In this document: positions 30,588 to 39,688 of the stretch, one piece after another
Layout of the letters: every line of letters starts with the position of its first letter
Position numbering within the stretch: the stretch's first letter is position 1
From: DASSUW01 sp963789005
GTDB lineage: Bacteria; Actinomycetota; Thermoleophilia; Solirubrobacterales; Solirubrobacteraceae
Length of the DNA stretch: 64,000 nt
Direction: 5' to 3'
Assembly: GCA_963789005.1 (NCBI GenBank)
Contig: CAWBIZ010000015.1
Location: 620,001-684,000, forward strand
Position numbers and translations under genes: made by a program
Notes under the pieces: model-generated
What the model saw: the letters and a program-made list of their open reading frames with translations, nothing else
Database searches by the model: none
What the model was told of the DNA's origin: nothing

Positions 30588-32957
30588 TCACGAACCGCCC
30601 ACCCGGGCCTCGCGCCCCAGCAGCAGCTCTGATGACGACGACCGCCAGTCGAACGAGCCCTGCGCGCCGGGAACGCTGGCGAAACGGGGGCGGACGAGGT
30701 CGTCCCCCGGCGCGACGAGCAGAAGCTCGCGACGCCGGTCGCCGTCGAGGTCGAGCAGCGCGACCGAGGTGCCGGCGCGGCTCCCCGGCTCGAGCTTGAG
30801 TGGGCCGTCGCTCGCCTCCGACAGCCCGGTGTCGCGCGTTTCGTCGGTTCCGTCGTCGGCACCGAAAAGGACGGCGACGCGCCCGGTCCCCGCCCGGTTG
30901 CCGGGCGTGCCGACGACGATGTCGGCGAAGCCGTCGCGGTCGATGTTCTCAACAGCGATCGACGCACCGAACTGGTCGTCCGGCTGGTCGTTCCCCTGTA
31001 TCTCCGGTGACTCCTGGGTGAGCTGGGTCGGCTCGCTCGCCGGGCCGCCGGGCGTGCCGGGCCAGATGCGCACGGCACCGGAGTCCGCTCCGAGCCCGTC
31101 GGCGCCCGGCACGCCGTGGACCACGTCCGCGTGGGCGTCGCCCATCACGTTGCCGACGGCGATGGCCTCTGGGCCGGGAAGGCGGTCGCCGATGGCGCGG
31201 CACCGCCGCCGGCCGCGCCGCGGGCCGGGACAGTAGGTGGCGTGGCCTGCGGGGCCCGGTGCGCCCTCGAGCAGGTCGCCTCGCTTGTCGCCGTTCACGT
31301 CCGCGATGGCCAGGACGCTGCCGAAGCGTCCGGAGACGCCGCGCGGGCGACGGATCTTCTGGGTCCGCGAGCGCGAGAGCCCGTCCTCGCCCCCGAGGTA
31401 GACGAGCACCGAGCCGGAGCGTTTGGTGTCGTCCGGGAGCGGGTCGGTGCCCGGCGTTCCCACGGCGAGGTCGGGGTACCTGTCGCCGTTGAGGTCGCCG
31501 GCGGCGAGGGCGGCCCCGAAGCGTGCCGAGCTGTACGGCGCGCGGTCCTCCGGCCACGGGTGCTCGGCCGTCGGGCTCTCGCCCAGTCCCTCGCGCGACC
31601 CGCTGAAGTAGTACACCGCCCCCTCGCGTCGCGACCGCCCACCCGTGTTCGCGCCCGGGGCGCCGACCGCGAGATCGGCGTCGCCGTCGCGGTCGAAGTC
31701 GGCGCTGACCAGCGCGGCGCCGAAGGCCAAGCCCGGCTGCGGGCGGGGCGCGTCGATCGTCTGGTTGCGGTCTGGGAGGAAGATGGCGCCGGCGCCGCCC
31801 GGCCCACCGTCGGCCAGGCCGACGACGGCCGTCGCATCGCCGTCGCCGTCGAAGTCGAAGGGCGCGGCGGCCCGCGCCGAGCCCGCGGCCGGCGTCTGCT
31901 TCGGCTGCGGCGCTGCCGGGTCCTCGTCGTTCAACGCCGCGAACGCCGCGAACGCCGCGGCGCCGCCGAGCGCGAGCGCCACGGCGCCTGCGAGCGGCAC
32001 GCGCCACCGGCGTCGCTGCGGCGGCTGCCTAGGGGTGGGAGCCGGCCGCCGTCGGGTCGTCGGGACGCGTGGTTCCGCTGTCGTCGTGGCGGCGTCGGAC
32101 GCTCCGCCGCCGTCGTCGAGGGCAGCGTCACGGCGCCAGTACGGCCCGCAGATGTCGACGACCACCTCCTCGAGCTCCGCCCACGCCTCCACGGCACCCG
32201 CGGGGCGCGCCTCGGGCCGCTTCTCGAGCATCCGGCCGACCCACCCCGCCAGCCGCGGGTCGACGCCGGCGAGGGGCGGAGGAGCCTCGCTGACATGGCG
32301 ATACATGACCGCCATCGGCGACCCGTCGCCCTCGAACGGCGGCGCGCCGCCGAGCAGCTCGTACGCCATGACGCCGAGCGCGTAGAGGTCGGTGAACGGC
32401 CCCACGCCACGCGACAGGGCCTGCTCGGGCGCCATGTAGGCGGGCGTCCCGACCGCGACCCCGGCGGCCGTGAAGTTGCCGGTGGCGCTCGTGTACGCCT
32501 TTGCGATCCCGAAGTCGGCGATCTTGACGCCGCCGCCGTTGGTGACCAGGACGTTCTCGGGCTTGAGGTCGCGATGAGCGATCCCACGCCGCTCGGCGTG
32601 GCCGAGGCCGGCGAGGACGCCCTCGATCACGCCGAAGGCCTGCGGCTGGCTGAGGCGGCCGACGAACGGCCGCAGCGAGCCGCGCGGCAAGTACTCCATC
32701 GCGATGTACGGCACCGCCTCGCACTCGAAGAAGTCGAAGACGGTGACGATGTTCGGATGGTCGAAGGAAGCCGCGATCCGCGACTCGCGGATAAAGCGCT
32801 CGGCGAGCGTCGGGTCGTCGGTCCGCAGGTCGAGGCGCTTGAGTGCGACCGCCCGATCGAGCGCCGGCTGGCGGGCCTCGTAGACCGTGGCCATCCCGCC
32901 GCGGGCGATCAGCCGGACCACCTCGTACGCGCCGATCCGGTCGCCGGCCTGGGCCAT
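30588..32957 (-). CDS. Transmembrane Ser/Thr protein kinase with extracellular FG-GAP repeats
   Basis: The 789-aa protein joins a cytosolic eukaryote-type kinase to an integrin-like outer domain. Kinase: Gly loop RGGMATVYEA, catalytic Lys40 (VALK), HRDLKPEN (128-135), DFG (148-150), YMAPEQ. A Pro/Arg linker leads to one membrane helix (about 319-342). Residues 350-789 contain about seven FG-GAP-type repeats with DFDGDGDA, DFDRDGDADLAVG, DLNGDRYPDLAVG, DVNGDKRGDLLEG, NIDRDGFADIVVG and DLDGDRRRELLLV, Ca2+-binding loops of a beta-propeller. Most bacterial kinases carry PASTA domains instead. It follows the FHA protein by 3 nt, a likely phosphorylation partner. Confidence 0.93.
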   Translation of the reverse strand: MAQAGDRIGAYEVVRLIARGGMATVYEARQPALDRAVALKRLDLRTDDPTLAERFIRESRIAASFDHPNIVTVFDFFECEAVPYIAMEYLPRGSLRPFVGRLSQPQAFGVIEGVLAGLGHAERRGIAHRDLKPENVLVTNGGGVKIADFGIAKAYTSATGNFTAAGVAVGTPAYMAPEQALSRGVGPFTDLYALGVMAYELLGGAPPFEGDGSPMAVMYRHVSEAPPPLAGVDPRLAGWVGRMLEKRPEARPAGAVEAWAELEEVVVDICGPYWRRDAALDDGGGASDAATTTAEPRVPTTRRRPAPTPRQPPQRRRWRVPLAGAVALALGGAAAFAAFAALNDEDPAAPQPKQTPAAGSARAAAPFDFDGDGDATAVVGLADGGPGGAGAIFLPDRNQTIDAPRPQPGLAFGAALVSADFDRDGDADLAVGAPGANTGGRSRREGAVYYFSGSREGLGESPTAEHPWPEDRAPYSSARFGAALAAGDLNGDRYPDLAVGTPGTDPLPDDTKRSGSVLVYLGGEDGLSRSRTQKIRRPRGVSGRFGSVLAIADVNGDKRGDLLEGAPGPAGHATYCPGPRRGRRRCRAIGDRLPGPEAIAVGNVMGDAHADVVHGVPGADGLGADSGAVRIWPGTPGGPASEPTQLTQESPEIQGNDQPDDQFGASIAVENIDRDGFADIVVGTPGNRAGTGRVAVLFGADDGTDETRDTGLSEASDGPLKLEPGSRAGTSVALLDLDGDRRRELLLVAPGDDLVRPRFASVPGAQGSFDWRSSSSELLLGREARVGGS

Positions 32958-32960
32958 CCG

Positions 32961-33632
32961 CTACTCCTGCCCGGTCAGGGCTCCGCGCTGGAACGCCCGC
33001 CGCACAAGCTCGGATCGCTTGCGGTTCTGTGGCATGTCCTCCACCTCGAAGAGCTCGAACAACGCACGGAGGTGGCTCTTGACCGTCTCCACGCTCACGA
33101 CCAGCTCGGCGGCGATCTCGCGGTTCGAGGGCGGGCCGGCGAACGGGTCCTCGAACAGCGGGCGGCAGAGCGCGAACAGCACCCGCCGTCGCGCTGCCGA
33201 TAGCTCGGGCGGCGCGGCGTGACGGGTGGTGCGCGTCGTCGCTCCGGGCTGACCCGCCCCGGCGTAGACGATCAGCGTGCCCCCGATGGCGAGCGCGTCG
33301 CCGTCGGCAAGCCGCCGGCGGCCGCGCACGCGCGCACCGTTGACGTAAGAGCCGTTGCGAGACAGCCCGTCGTCGACCACGGTCCACTCGCCGCCGACCG
33401 GCTCGAGCACCGCGTGCACGCGCGACACCTCGTCATCGTCCTCGAGCACGATGTCGTTCGACGAGGTGCGGCCGATGGAGAGCGGCTCGACTCGGCCAGC
33501 AAGCCGGACGATCTGCTGCCGGCCGCCCGCGTCGAGGTAGAGCAGGAACGCCTCGCCGCTGCGCTCGACCTCCAGCCGCTCGGAGAGCTCGGATGGGGAC
33601 ACCGCGCGCAGCGGGGGTGGCAGCACCCTCAC
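32961..33632 (-). CDS. FHA-domain protein with C-terminal HTH
   Basis: The 223-aa protein has an FHA domain (about residues 45-125: LSIGRTSSNDIVLEDDDEVSRVHAVL, DDGLSRNGSYVNGARV) that binds phosphothreonine, then a linker and a winged-helix/LuxR-like part (PSNREIAAELVVSVETVKSHLRALF). A similar FHA-plus-HTH layout occurs in actinobacterial regulators controlled by Ser/Thr kinases. The kinase gene begins 3 nt downstream, so the pair likely forms a signal relay from the surface to transcription. GTG 33632 has TAGGGT 6 nt upstream, overlapping the hrpA stop codon. Confidence 0.9.
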   Translation of the reverse strand: MRVLPPPLRAVSPSELSERLEVERSGEAFLLYLDAGGRQQIVRLAGRVEPLSIGRTSSNDIVLEDDDEVSRVHAVLEPVGGEWTVVDDGLSRNGSYVNGARVRGRRRLADGDALAIGGTLIVYAGAGQPGATTRTTRHAAPPELSAARRRVLFALCRPLFEDPFAGPPSNREIAAELVVSVETVKSHLRALFELFEVEDMPQNRKRSELVRRAFQRGALTGQE

Positions 33633-33638
33633 GGCGTC

Positions 33639-33644
33639 ACCCTA
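33639..33644 (-). promoter_or_regulatory. -10 box TAGGGT for FHA-kinase operon
   Basis: TAGGGT on the minus strand, 6 nt before GTG 33632. It overlaps the hrpA stop codon (33642-33644). Confidence 0.5.
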
Positions 33645-36600
33645 GTTGCGCGTCGTCGCCTCGTCCAGCACTCGCCGAATCCGTTTGGTGGAGATGTTGC
33701 CGCGGGCGCCGAGGCCTTGTGCGAACTGGCTGACGCGGAGCTCCTCGAGCAGCCATGGGACCTCGCGCAGCGACGGGTCGGCTGGCCGCTCGCGTAGCCG
33801 CTCGCGATAGAGGCGCTCGAGCTCGTGGATCGCGTTCATGCGGTCGCGGTCGACGGCCGGGTTGTCGGGAAGCCGCTCCAGCCTGCGGGCGGCGCCCTGG
33901 AGGTAGCGCTCGACGTCCTCGAGGCGGCCCCTGGTGGCGAGCCCGGGGTGGACGAGCCGGCGCAGCTGCTCGCGCACGTCGGCGCGGGCGGGTTGGAGTG
34001 GGATCGCGGTCAGCGGCTCGAGTCGGCTCTCGACCTCGCGTGCGGCGTCGAGCACCCGCACGACGCGGCCGACGATCTCCGACGTCCGCTCGGCCAGGTG
34101 ACCGGCCACATGGTCGCGCAGGCGGGCGAACGCCGCCTCGTCCCACGCCGGGCCGCCGGCCTCGTCGATCAGCGCATCGAGCGCGGCGGTGAGCGCGTCG
34201 TCGAGCACCGCGTCGAGGCTCCCGTGCGGCGCCGTCGAGAGCGCGAGCACGGCCGCGTTTCCGAGCTGGGGGCGGGGAGCGGGGATCGTGAGCCGCAGCA
34301 GCCGCCGCGTGCCGGCCCGCATCGCCGTGCGCTGCGCGACGGCGTTCTCGAGCACCGCGACGCCCGCGGTCTCGCCCTCGTCGACCAGCGCCGGATACGC
34401 GCGCACCGCCTGCCCGGTGCCGGTCAGCGTGACCTCCCGCGGCAGCGTGCCGATCTCCCACGAGCGCAGCCCGCTGCGCTCGAGCCGCGCCGCGGCGGCG
34501 GTGAGCTCCGCGCGCAGCTGCGGCCGCACGCGGGCGCGCACCTCGGCCAGGTCCTTGCCCTCGGCGAGCACCGGACCGCGGGCGTCCGCGTCGTCGGATC
34601 CGCCCGCGCGTCGTTGCGCCGCCGGTCGTCGCGAATTCGGAACGTGACCCGCAGGTGGGCGGGCAGCCGGGCGACGTCCCAGGCCGAGCGCGGCACCTGC
34701 ACGCCGCGCAGCGCCTCGAGCGCCCGCTCCATGTCCTCGAGCAGCGGCCGCCGGCGGGGCTCGAGCCGCGCCAGCACCTGCGCGGCGGTCTCCGGGATCG
34801 GCACGAGCGGCCGGCGCAGCTCCTTCGGCAGCCCGCGGATCAGCGCCGTGACCAGCTCCTCGCGCAGGCCGGGGACCAGCCACTCGAAGCGATCGGTGCG
34901 CAGCTGGCCGAGCGCCTGCAGCGGCACCTCGACGGTCACGCCGTCGTCGTCGGCGCCGGGCTCGAAGCGGTAGGAGAGCGGGAGCACCAGGTCGCCCTGC
35001 TTCCAGGTCGAGGGCCATGCCGAGTCGTCGACGACCGCGTCGTCGCGCACGAGCACGTCGCGGGTGAGCGTGAGCGCGTCGGGCGACTCGCGCCGCGCGT
35101 CGCGCCACCAGCGGTCGAAGTGCCTGGCGGAGACGACGTCATCCGGGATCCGGGCGTCGTAGAACGCGAAGATCGCCTCGTCGCCGGCGAGGATGTCGCG
35201 CCGCCGGACGCGGTGCTCGAGCGCCTCGACCTCCTCGACCAGCCGCGCGGTTCTCGGCCAGGAACGCGTGCCGGCCGTCCCAATCGCCTTCGACCAGCGC
35301 GCGGCGGATGAACAGCTCGCGCGAGAGGACCGGGTCGATGCGCCCGTACGCCACCGCCCGGTCGGTGACGACCGGCAGCCCGTACAACGTCACCCGCTCC
35401 GTGGCCACCACCGAGCCCCGCCGAGCGTCCCAGCGCGGCTCGCTGTAGGTGCGCTTGACGAGGTGCTCGGCCAGCGGCTCGACGTCGGCCGGATCCACCT
35501 TGGCCGCCGTCCGGCCCCACAGCCGCGACGTCTCGACCAGCTCGGCGACCATCACCCACGGCGGCGGGCGGCGCGCCAGCCCCGACCCCGGGAAGACCAT
35601 GAAGCGCGCGCCGCGGGCGCCCTGGTACTCGCGGCCGTGCTCGTCCTTCATCCCCACGTGCGAGAGCAGCCCGGCGAGCAGCGACAACCCGATCTCGCGC
35701 GGCTCGCCCGGCTCGCGGTTGAAGCGCACGCCGACGCCCTTCGCCGCCTGCCGCAGCTGCTCGACGAGGTCCTGCCACTCGCGCACGCGCAGGTGGTGCA
35801 GGTGCTCGGCCAGGCAGCGCTTGCGGAACTGGTTGCTCGACAGGCTGCGCTGCAGGCCGCGCAGGTAGCGCCACAGGTTGAGATACGCGAGGAAGTCGGA
35901 GTCCTCGTCGGCGAAGCGTGCGTGCAGCTGGTCGGCCTGCGCGGTCTTGTCGGCCGGCCGCTCGCGCGGGTCCTGGATCGAGAGCGCGGCGGCGATCACG
36001 ATCACCTCGTTCACGCACCCCAGCCGGTCGGCCTCGAGCACCATCCGGCCCATCCGCGGGTCGACGGGCAGGTCGGCGAGCCGGCGGCCGAGCTTCGTGA
36101 GCCGCCCGCGCGCGTCGAGCGCGCCCAGCTCCTCCAGCAGCCGCATGCCGTCGCGCACCTGGCGGCGGTCGGGCGGGTCCAGGAACGGGAAGTCCTCGAT
36201 CCGCCCGAGGCCGATCGCCGCCATCTGCAGGATCACCGACGCGAGGTTGGTGCGCAGGATCTCGGGGTCCGTGTAGCGCGGCCGCGCCTCGAAGTCCTCC
36301 TCGTCGTAGAGGCGGATCGCGATCCCCGGCGACGTGCGGCCGGAGCGGCCCTTGCGCTGGTCGGCCGACGCCTGCGAGATCGGCTCGATCGGCAGCCGCT
36401 GGACCTTCAGCCGGGCGCTGTAGCGGCTGATGCGGGCCGTCCCGGTGTCGACCACGTAGCGCACGCCGGGCACCGTCAGCGAGGTCTCCGCGACGTTCGT
36501 CGCGAGCACCACCCGCCGCGGCGCGCGCGACGGCTTGAACACCCGCTGCTGCTCGGCCGCCGACAGCCGCGCATACAGCGGCAGCACCTCGGTCGACGGG

Positions 36601-37337
36601 CCGAGCCGCCCGCGCAGCACGTCGGCGGCGTCGCGGATCTCGCGCTCGCCGCTGAGGAAGACGAGCACGTCGCCCGGACCCTCGCGCTGCAGCTCCTCGA
36701 CGGCAAACGCGATCGCGTCCTCCTGGTCGCGGTCGGCGTCCTCGACCGGCCGGTAGCGGACCTCGACCGGATACGTGCGGCCGGACACCTCGACGATCGG
36801 CGCGCCGCCGAAGTGGCGGCTGAAGCGCTCCGGGTCGATCGTGGCCGACGTGATGACGACCTTGAGGTCGGGCCGGCGGGGCAGCAGCGACTTGACGTAG
36901 CCGAGCAGGAAGTCGACGTTGAGGCTGCGCTCGTGCGCCTCGTCGACGATCAGCGTGTCGTAGCGGCCCATCCGCTTGTCGCGGCGGAGCTCGGCGAGCA
37001 GCAGCCCGTCGGTCATCAGCCGCACCTGGGTGTCGGGCCCGGAGCGGTCCTTGAAGCGCACCGCGTAGCCGACCGCGGAGCCCAGCGGCACGCGCAGCTC
37101 CTCGGCGATCCGCGCGGCGACCGTGCGGGCCGCGAGCCGCCGCGGCTGCGTATGGGCGATCCGCGTGCGTCCCAGCTCCAGGCACAGCTTGGGGAGCTGG
37201 GTCGTCTTGCCCGAGCCGGTCTCGCCGGCCACGACGACGACCTGGTGGGCGCCGATCGCCTCCAGCAGCTGCTCGCGGTGGGCGGTGACCGGGAGCTCAG
37301 GCGGGTACGCGATGGGCGCGGCCGCCCAGGCGGTCAT
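33642..37337 (-). pseudogene. hrpA: HrpA-type DEAH-box RNA helicase, broken by two frameshifts
   Basis: HrpA is an ATP-dependent 3'-5' RNA helicase that rescues stalled, collided ribosomes. From ATG 37337 the first segment has Walker A GETGSGKTTQLPK, DEAHERSLN, ITSATIDPERFS, TNVAETSLTVPG and QRKGRSGRTSPG, then the HA2/OB region, ending FLAENR near 35250. The next frame continues RLVEEVEALEHRVRRRDILAG to HLRVTFRIRDD near 34600. A third frame resumes with GPVLAEGKDLAEVRARV and runs to the end, ISTKRIRRVLDEATTRN. Joined, the product is about 1,230 residues, the family's full length. The first break is one extra base in a CGCGCGG run, the second one missing base in a GC run. All motifs are intact, so sequence error is likelier than decay. 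The start overlaps the hydrolase stop (ATGA). Confidence 0.9.
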
Positions 37338-38230
37338 GCCGCGGCGGCGGCGGTACCTGCGCGCGCGGCGTTCTGCTCGATCGCGTCGAGCATCCGCGGC
37401 CACGTGCCGCGCGGGATGTCATGGCCCATGCCCTCGATCACCAGCAGCCGGGAGCCGGGGATCGCGCGCGCCGTGGCGCGCCCGCCGGAGAGCGGCACCA
37501 GGCGGTCGCGCTGGCCGTGGATGACGAGCGTGGGAACCGAGATCGTGCGCAGCAGCGGTGTGCGGTCGCCGGAGGCGATGATCGCCGCCAGCTGGCGCCC
37601 GGTGCCCGCCGGGTTCATCCCGCGGTCGAAGCTCTCGGCCGCCAGCGCGCGGAGGCTCTCCTCGTCGGGCGGGAAGCCGGGGGAGCCGATCTTGGAGAAC
37701 ACCCAGACGGCGTGGTCCATGTACGCGTCGCGGTCGCGCGGAGCCGGCTTGAGCAGCACGTGGTAGAGGCGCGGCGACGGCTCGCCGTGCCAGCGCGCGC
37801 CGGTGTTGGACATCATCGACACGAGCGAGAGCACCCGGTCGTGATGCCCGGCGGCCATCGTCTGGGCGATCATGCCGCCCATCGAGGCGCCCATGACGTG
37901 CGCGCGCTCGATCCCGAGGTGGTCGAGCAGCCCGATGCCGTCGCCCGCCATGTCGGCCAGCGAGTAGGCGGCGGCCCGCTTGTCGCGGCGCAGGAGCTGG
38001 AGCAGCGTCGGCGCGCGGCCCGGCACGGACGTCGAGCGCCCGACGTCGCGGTTGTCGTAGCGGACCACGTGGAACCCGCGGTCCGCGAGCGCCCGGCAGA
38101 AGTCCTCGTGCCAGCCGACCATCTGCGTGGCCAGCCCCATCGTCAGCAGCAGCGTCGGGCTCGACGGGTCGCCGAAGGTCTCGTAGCAGAGCTCGACGTC
38201 GCCGGGGATCGTGCAGAACTGCTCGGCCAT
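37334..38230 (-). CDS. Alpha/beta-fold hydrolase
   Basis: The 298-aa protein is a classic alpha/beta hydrolase: LLLTMGLATQMVGWHEDFCRAL, VVRYDNRDVGRST, the nucleophile elbow VMGASMGGMIAQ (GxSxG, Ser about residue 118), the acid in VIHGQRDRLVP and the His in VIEGMGHDIPRG. It resembles the aclacinomycin-methylesterase-like/AB-hydrolase-1 group. Substrate unknown. The stop overlaps the hrpA start, and a further hypothetical gene (38231) ends right at its ATG, so the three are one transcription unit. Confidence 0.9.
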   Translation of the reverse strand: MAEQFCTIPGDVELCYETFGDPSSPTLLLTMGLATQMVGWHEDFCRALADRGFHVVRYDNRDVGRSTSVPGRAPTLLQLLRRDKRAAAYSLADMAGDGIGLLDHLGIERAHVMGASMGGMIAQTMAAGHHDRVLSLVSMMSNTGARWHGEPSPRLYHVLLKPAPRDRDAYMDHAVWVFSKIGSPGFPPDEESLRALAAESFDRGMNPAGTGRQLAAIIASGDRTPLLRTISVPTLVIHGQRDRLVPLSGGRATARAIPGSRLLVIEGMGHDIPRGTWPRMLDAIEQNAARAGTAAAAA

Positions 38231-38605
38231 CTACTGCGGCGCGTCCTCGTCGGCGATCTGCTCGAGCAGCTCGAGCGCCGCTGCCTGGGCCGGAGTGGCA
38301 CCGACCTCGCCACCGCCGAGATCCTCGAGCTGCGGGAAGAAGCTGGCGTGGATCGCGATCTCCTCCGGCCCCGAGTCCTCGAGCACGATCACCGCCCGCC
38401 CGGGAGCGTCGCCGTTCTCACCCTCCTCGTTGAGCGCGGCGCCGGCGGCCGTGAGCACGGCGACGGCGAGCTGGCGCCAGTGCGAGATCGCGTCCTCGCG
38501 CTCGGCGTCGTTCATCTGGGCGAGATGGTGGTGGTTGCGCTCCGCCAGCGCGGCGACCGCGGCCTCGAGCGGAGCTCCGGCGAGCAGATCCTCGGGAGTG
38601 GGCAC
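38231..38605 (-). CDS. Hypothetical acidic protein
   Basis: A 124-aa soluble, acidic, helical protein: TPEDLLAGAPLEAAVAALAERNHHH, AEREDAISHWRQLAVAVL, then AVIVLEDSGPEEIAIHASFFPQLEDL and a helical end. It has no signal peptide or Cys. GTG 38605 is chosen because CATACT lies 6 nt upstream on this strand. It is adjacent, without a gap, to the hydrolase ATG. I do not recognise a family. Confidence 0.65.
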   Translation of the reverse strand: MPTPEDLLAGAPLEAAVAALAERNHHHLAQMNDAEREDAISHWRQLAVAVLTAAGAALNEEGENGDAPGRAVIVLEDSGPEEIAIHASFFPQLEDLGGGEVGATPAQAAALELLEQIADEDAPQ

Positions 38606-38677
38606 GAAGCCAGTATGGCGCGCGCGCTTTCGGTCGCGGCCCCGTCGGGTGGGTGGGTCGCCGGCGAACGTCAGCTG

Positions 38678-38702
38678 CGCTGCGTCACGCGGTGACGCAG
38701 CG
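38678..38702. terminator. Perfect 11-bp hairpin at the end of the amidotransferase gene
   Basis: Stem 38678-38688 pairs with 38692-38702 around GCG. It contains the stop codon of the amidotransferase gene (38685-38687) and has no T-run. The bases just before it (38655-38675) resemble a worn copy of the 61-bp repeat family of 231-1087, sharing CGCCGGCGAACGTCA. Confidence 0.5.
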
Positions 38703-39407
38703 AGCGGCGACCACGCGGGCGAAGCCGCCGAAGAGCGCGGCGGAGAGCGCGGGCTGGCCCGGCAGGTGGCGCGCGTCGGCGGCGCGGGCCTGCTCCTCGG
38801 TGACTCCCGCCTCGCCGAGCTCGGCCAGCCCGGACCGGTACCAGCCCTCGAGCCCCGGCGGATCGACCTCGGGGTGGAACTGCACGCCCCACGCGCACTC
38901 GCCGTAGCGGAACGCCTCGGTGGTCCCGGCCGGGCGGGCGAGCAGCTCGACGGCGCCGGCCGGCGTCTCGAAGCCGTCCTCGTTCCAGTGCAGCGCGACC
39001 GCACCCCGCGGCAGCGCTCCCACCACGGGGTCGCCGTCGGCCGCGGGCAAGGGCTCGATCTCCGTCCACCTGATGATCCGCTGCGGCAGCCGGCTCACGC
39101 GCGCCCCGAGCGCATGCGCGAGCAGCTGGGCGCCGAGGCAGACGCCGAGCACGGGGATCCCGCGGTCGACCGCCTCGCGCAGCAGCGCCGCCTCGGCGCC
39201 GAGCACCGGATCGTCGTCGATGTCGACCACCGACTGCTCGCCGCCGAGCGAGAGCAGGCCGTCGACCTCGTCGAGCGCGGGCAGCGGCTCGCCGTCACGC
39301 AGGCGCCGCTCGTCGATCTCCACACCGGCCGCCCGGATGGCGATTCCGGCGTGGCCCGTGAACGCGTCCTCGAGGTTGTGCAGGCAAGCGATGACGGGCG
39401 TCGACAT
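38685..39407 (-). CDS. Class I glutamine amidotransferase
   Basis: The 240-aa protein is a stand-alone GATase1 domain. It has the nucleophile motif GVCLGAQLLAHALGA (Cys about residue 89) and the His-Glu pair in GVQFHPEVDPPG, plus LLSLGGEQSVVD. Such GuaA-like proteins hydrolyse glutamine or a gamma-glutamyl compound. The nearest relatives are the GMP-synthase-like and gamma-glutamyl-hydrolase-like free amidotransferases. No synthetase partner is adjacent. Its 3' end is in a strong hairpin. Confidence 0.9.
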   Translation of the reverse strand: MSTPVIACLHNLEDAFTGHAGIAIRAAGVEIDERRLRDGEPLPALDEVDGLLSLGGEQSVVDIDDDPVLGAEAALLREAVDRGIPVLGVCLGAQLLAHALGARVSRLPQRIIRWTEIEPLPAADGDPVVGALPRGAVALHWNEDGFETPAGAVELLARPAGTTEAFRYGECAWGVQFHPEVDPPGLEGWYRSGLAELGEAGVTEEQARAADARHLPGQPALSAALFGGFARVVAARCVTA

Positions 39408-39688
39408 GGCCCGTTCGAGGCTAGCGGCTCGAAGGTACGGTTTGCCACACCGACATTGACGGGCGGACCGTATCGAGGGTCCCCTTCGACCTTGGAAGTA
39501 TTCGCGTCGTTCCCCCCCAACATAGAGGCGAGGCCCAAGGATGGGCTACACCGCCTCCCAGCTTCGGCCCCGGCCTGCTCCCTCTTCCCCCCGGCGGTCG
39601 CCAAGCCGAAAGCAACGTGATCAAAGGGCGTCGCCGCGGTCCCCCAGCCGCGGCGGCGTACCTCGCGTTTCCCTCTTCAGACAGAACC
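39408..39688. other. 281-bp intergenic region with one strong hairpin
   Basis: No supported gene. CGCCGCGG (39632-39639) pairs with CCGCGGCG (39648-39655), a possible terminator for the LysR gene on the minus strand, though no T-run follows. The stretch 39440-39540 is less GC-rich than its surroundings and has runs of C. Nothing else was recognised. Confidence 0.5.

Noticed and set aside
33642..35108. Separate gene for the hrpA C-terminal part
   Set aside because: Its first third is shadow sequence; the rest continues HrpA after a one-base shift.
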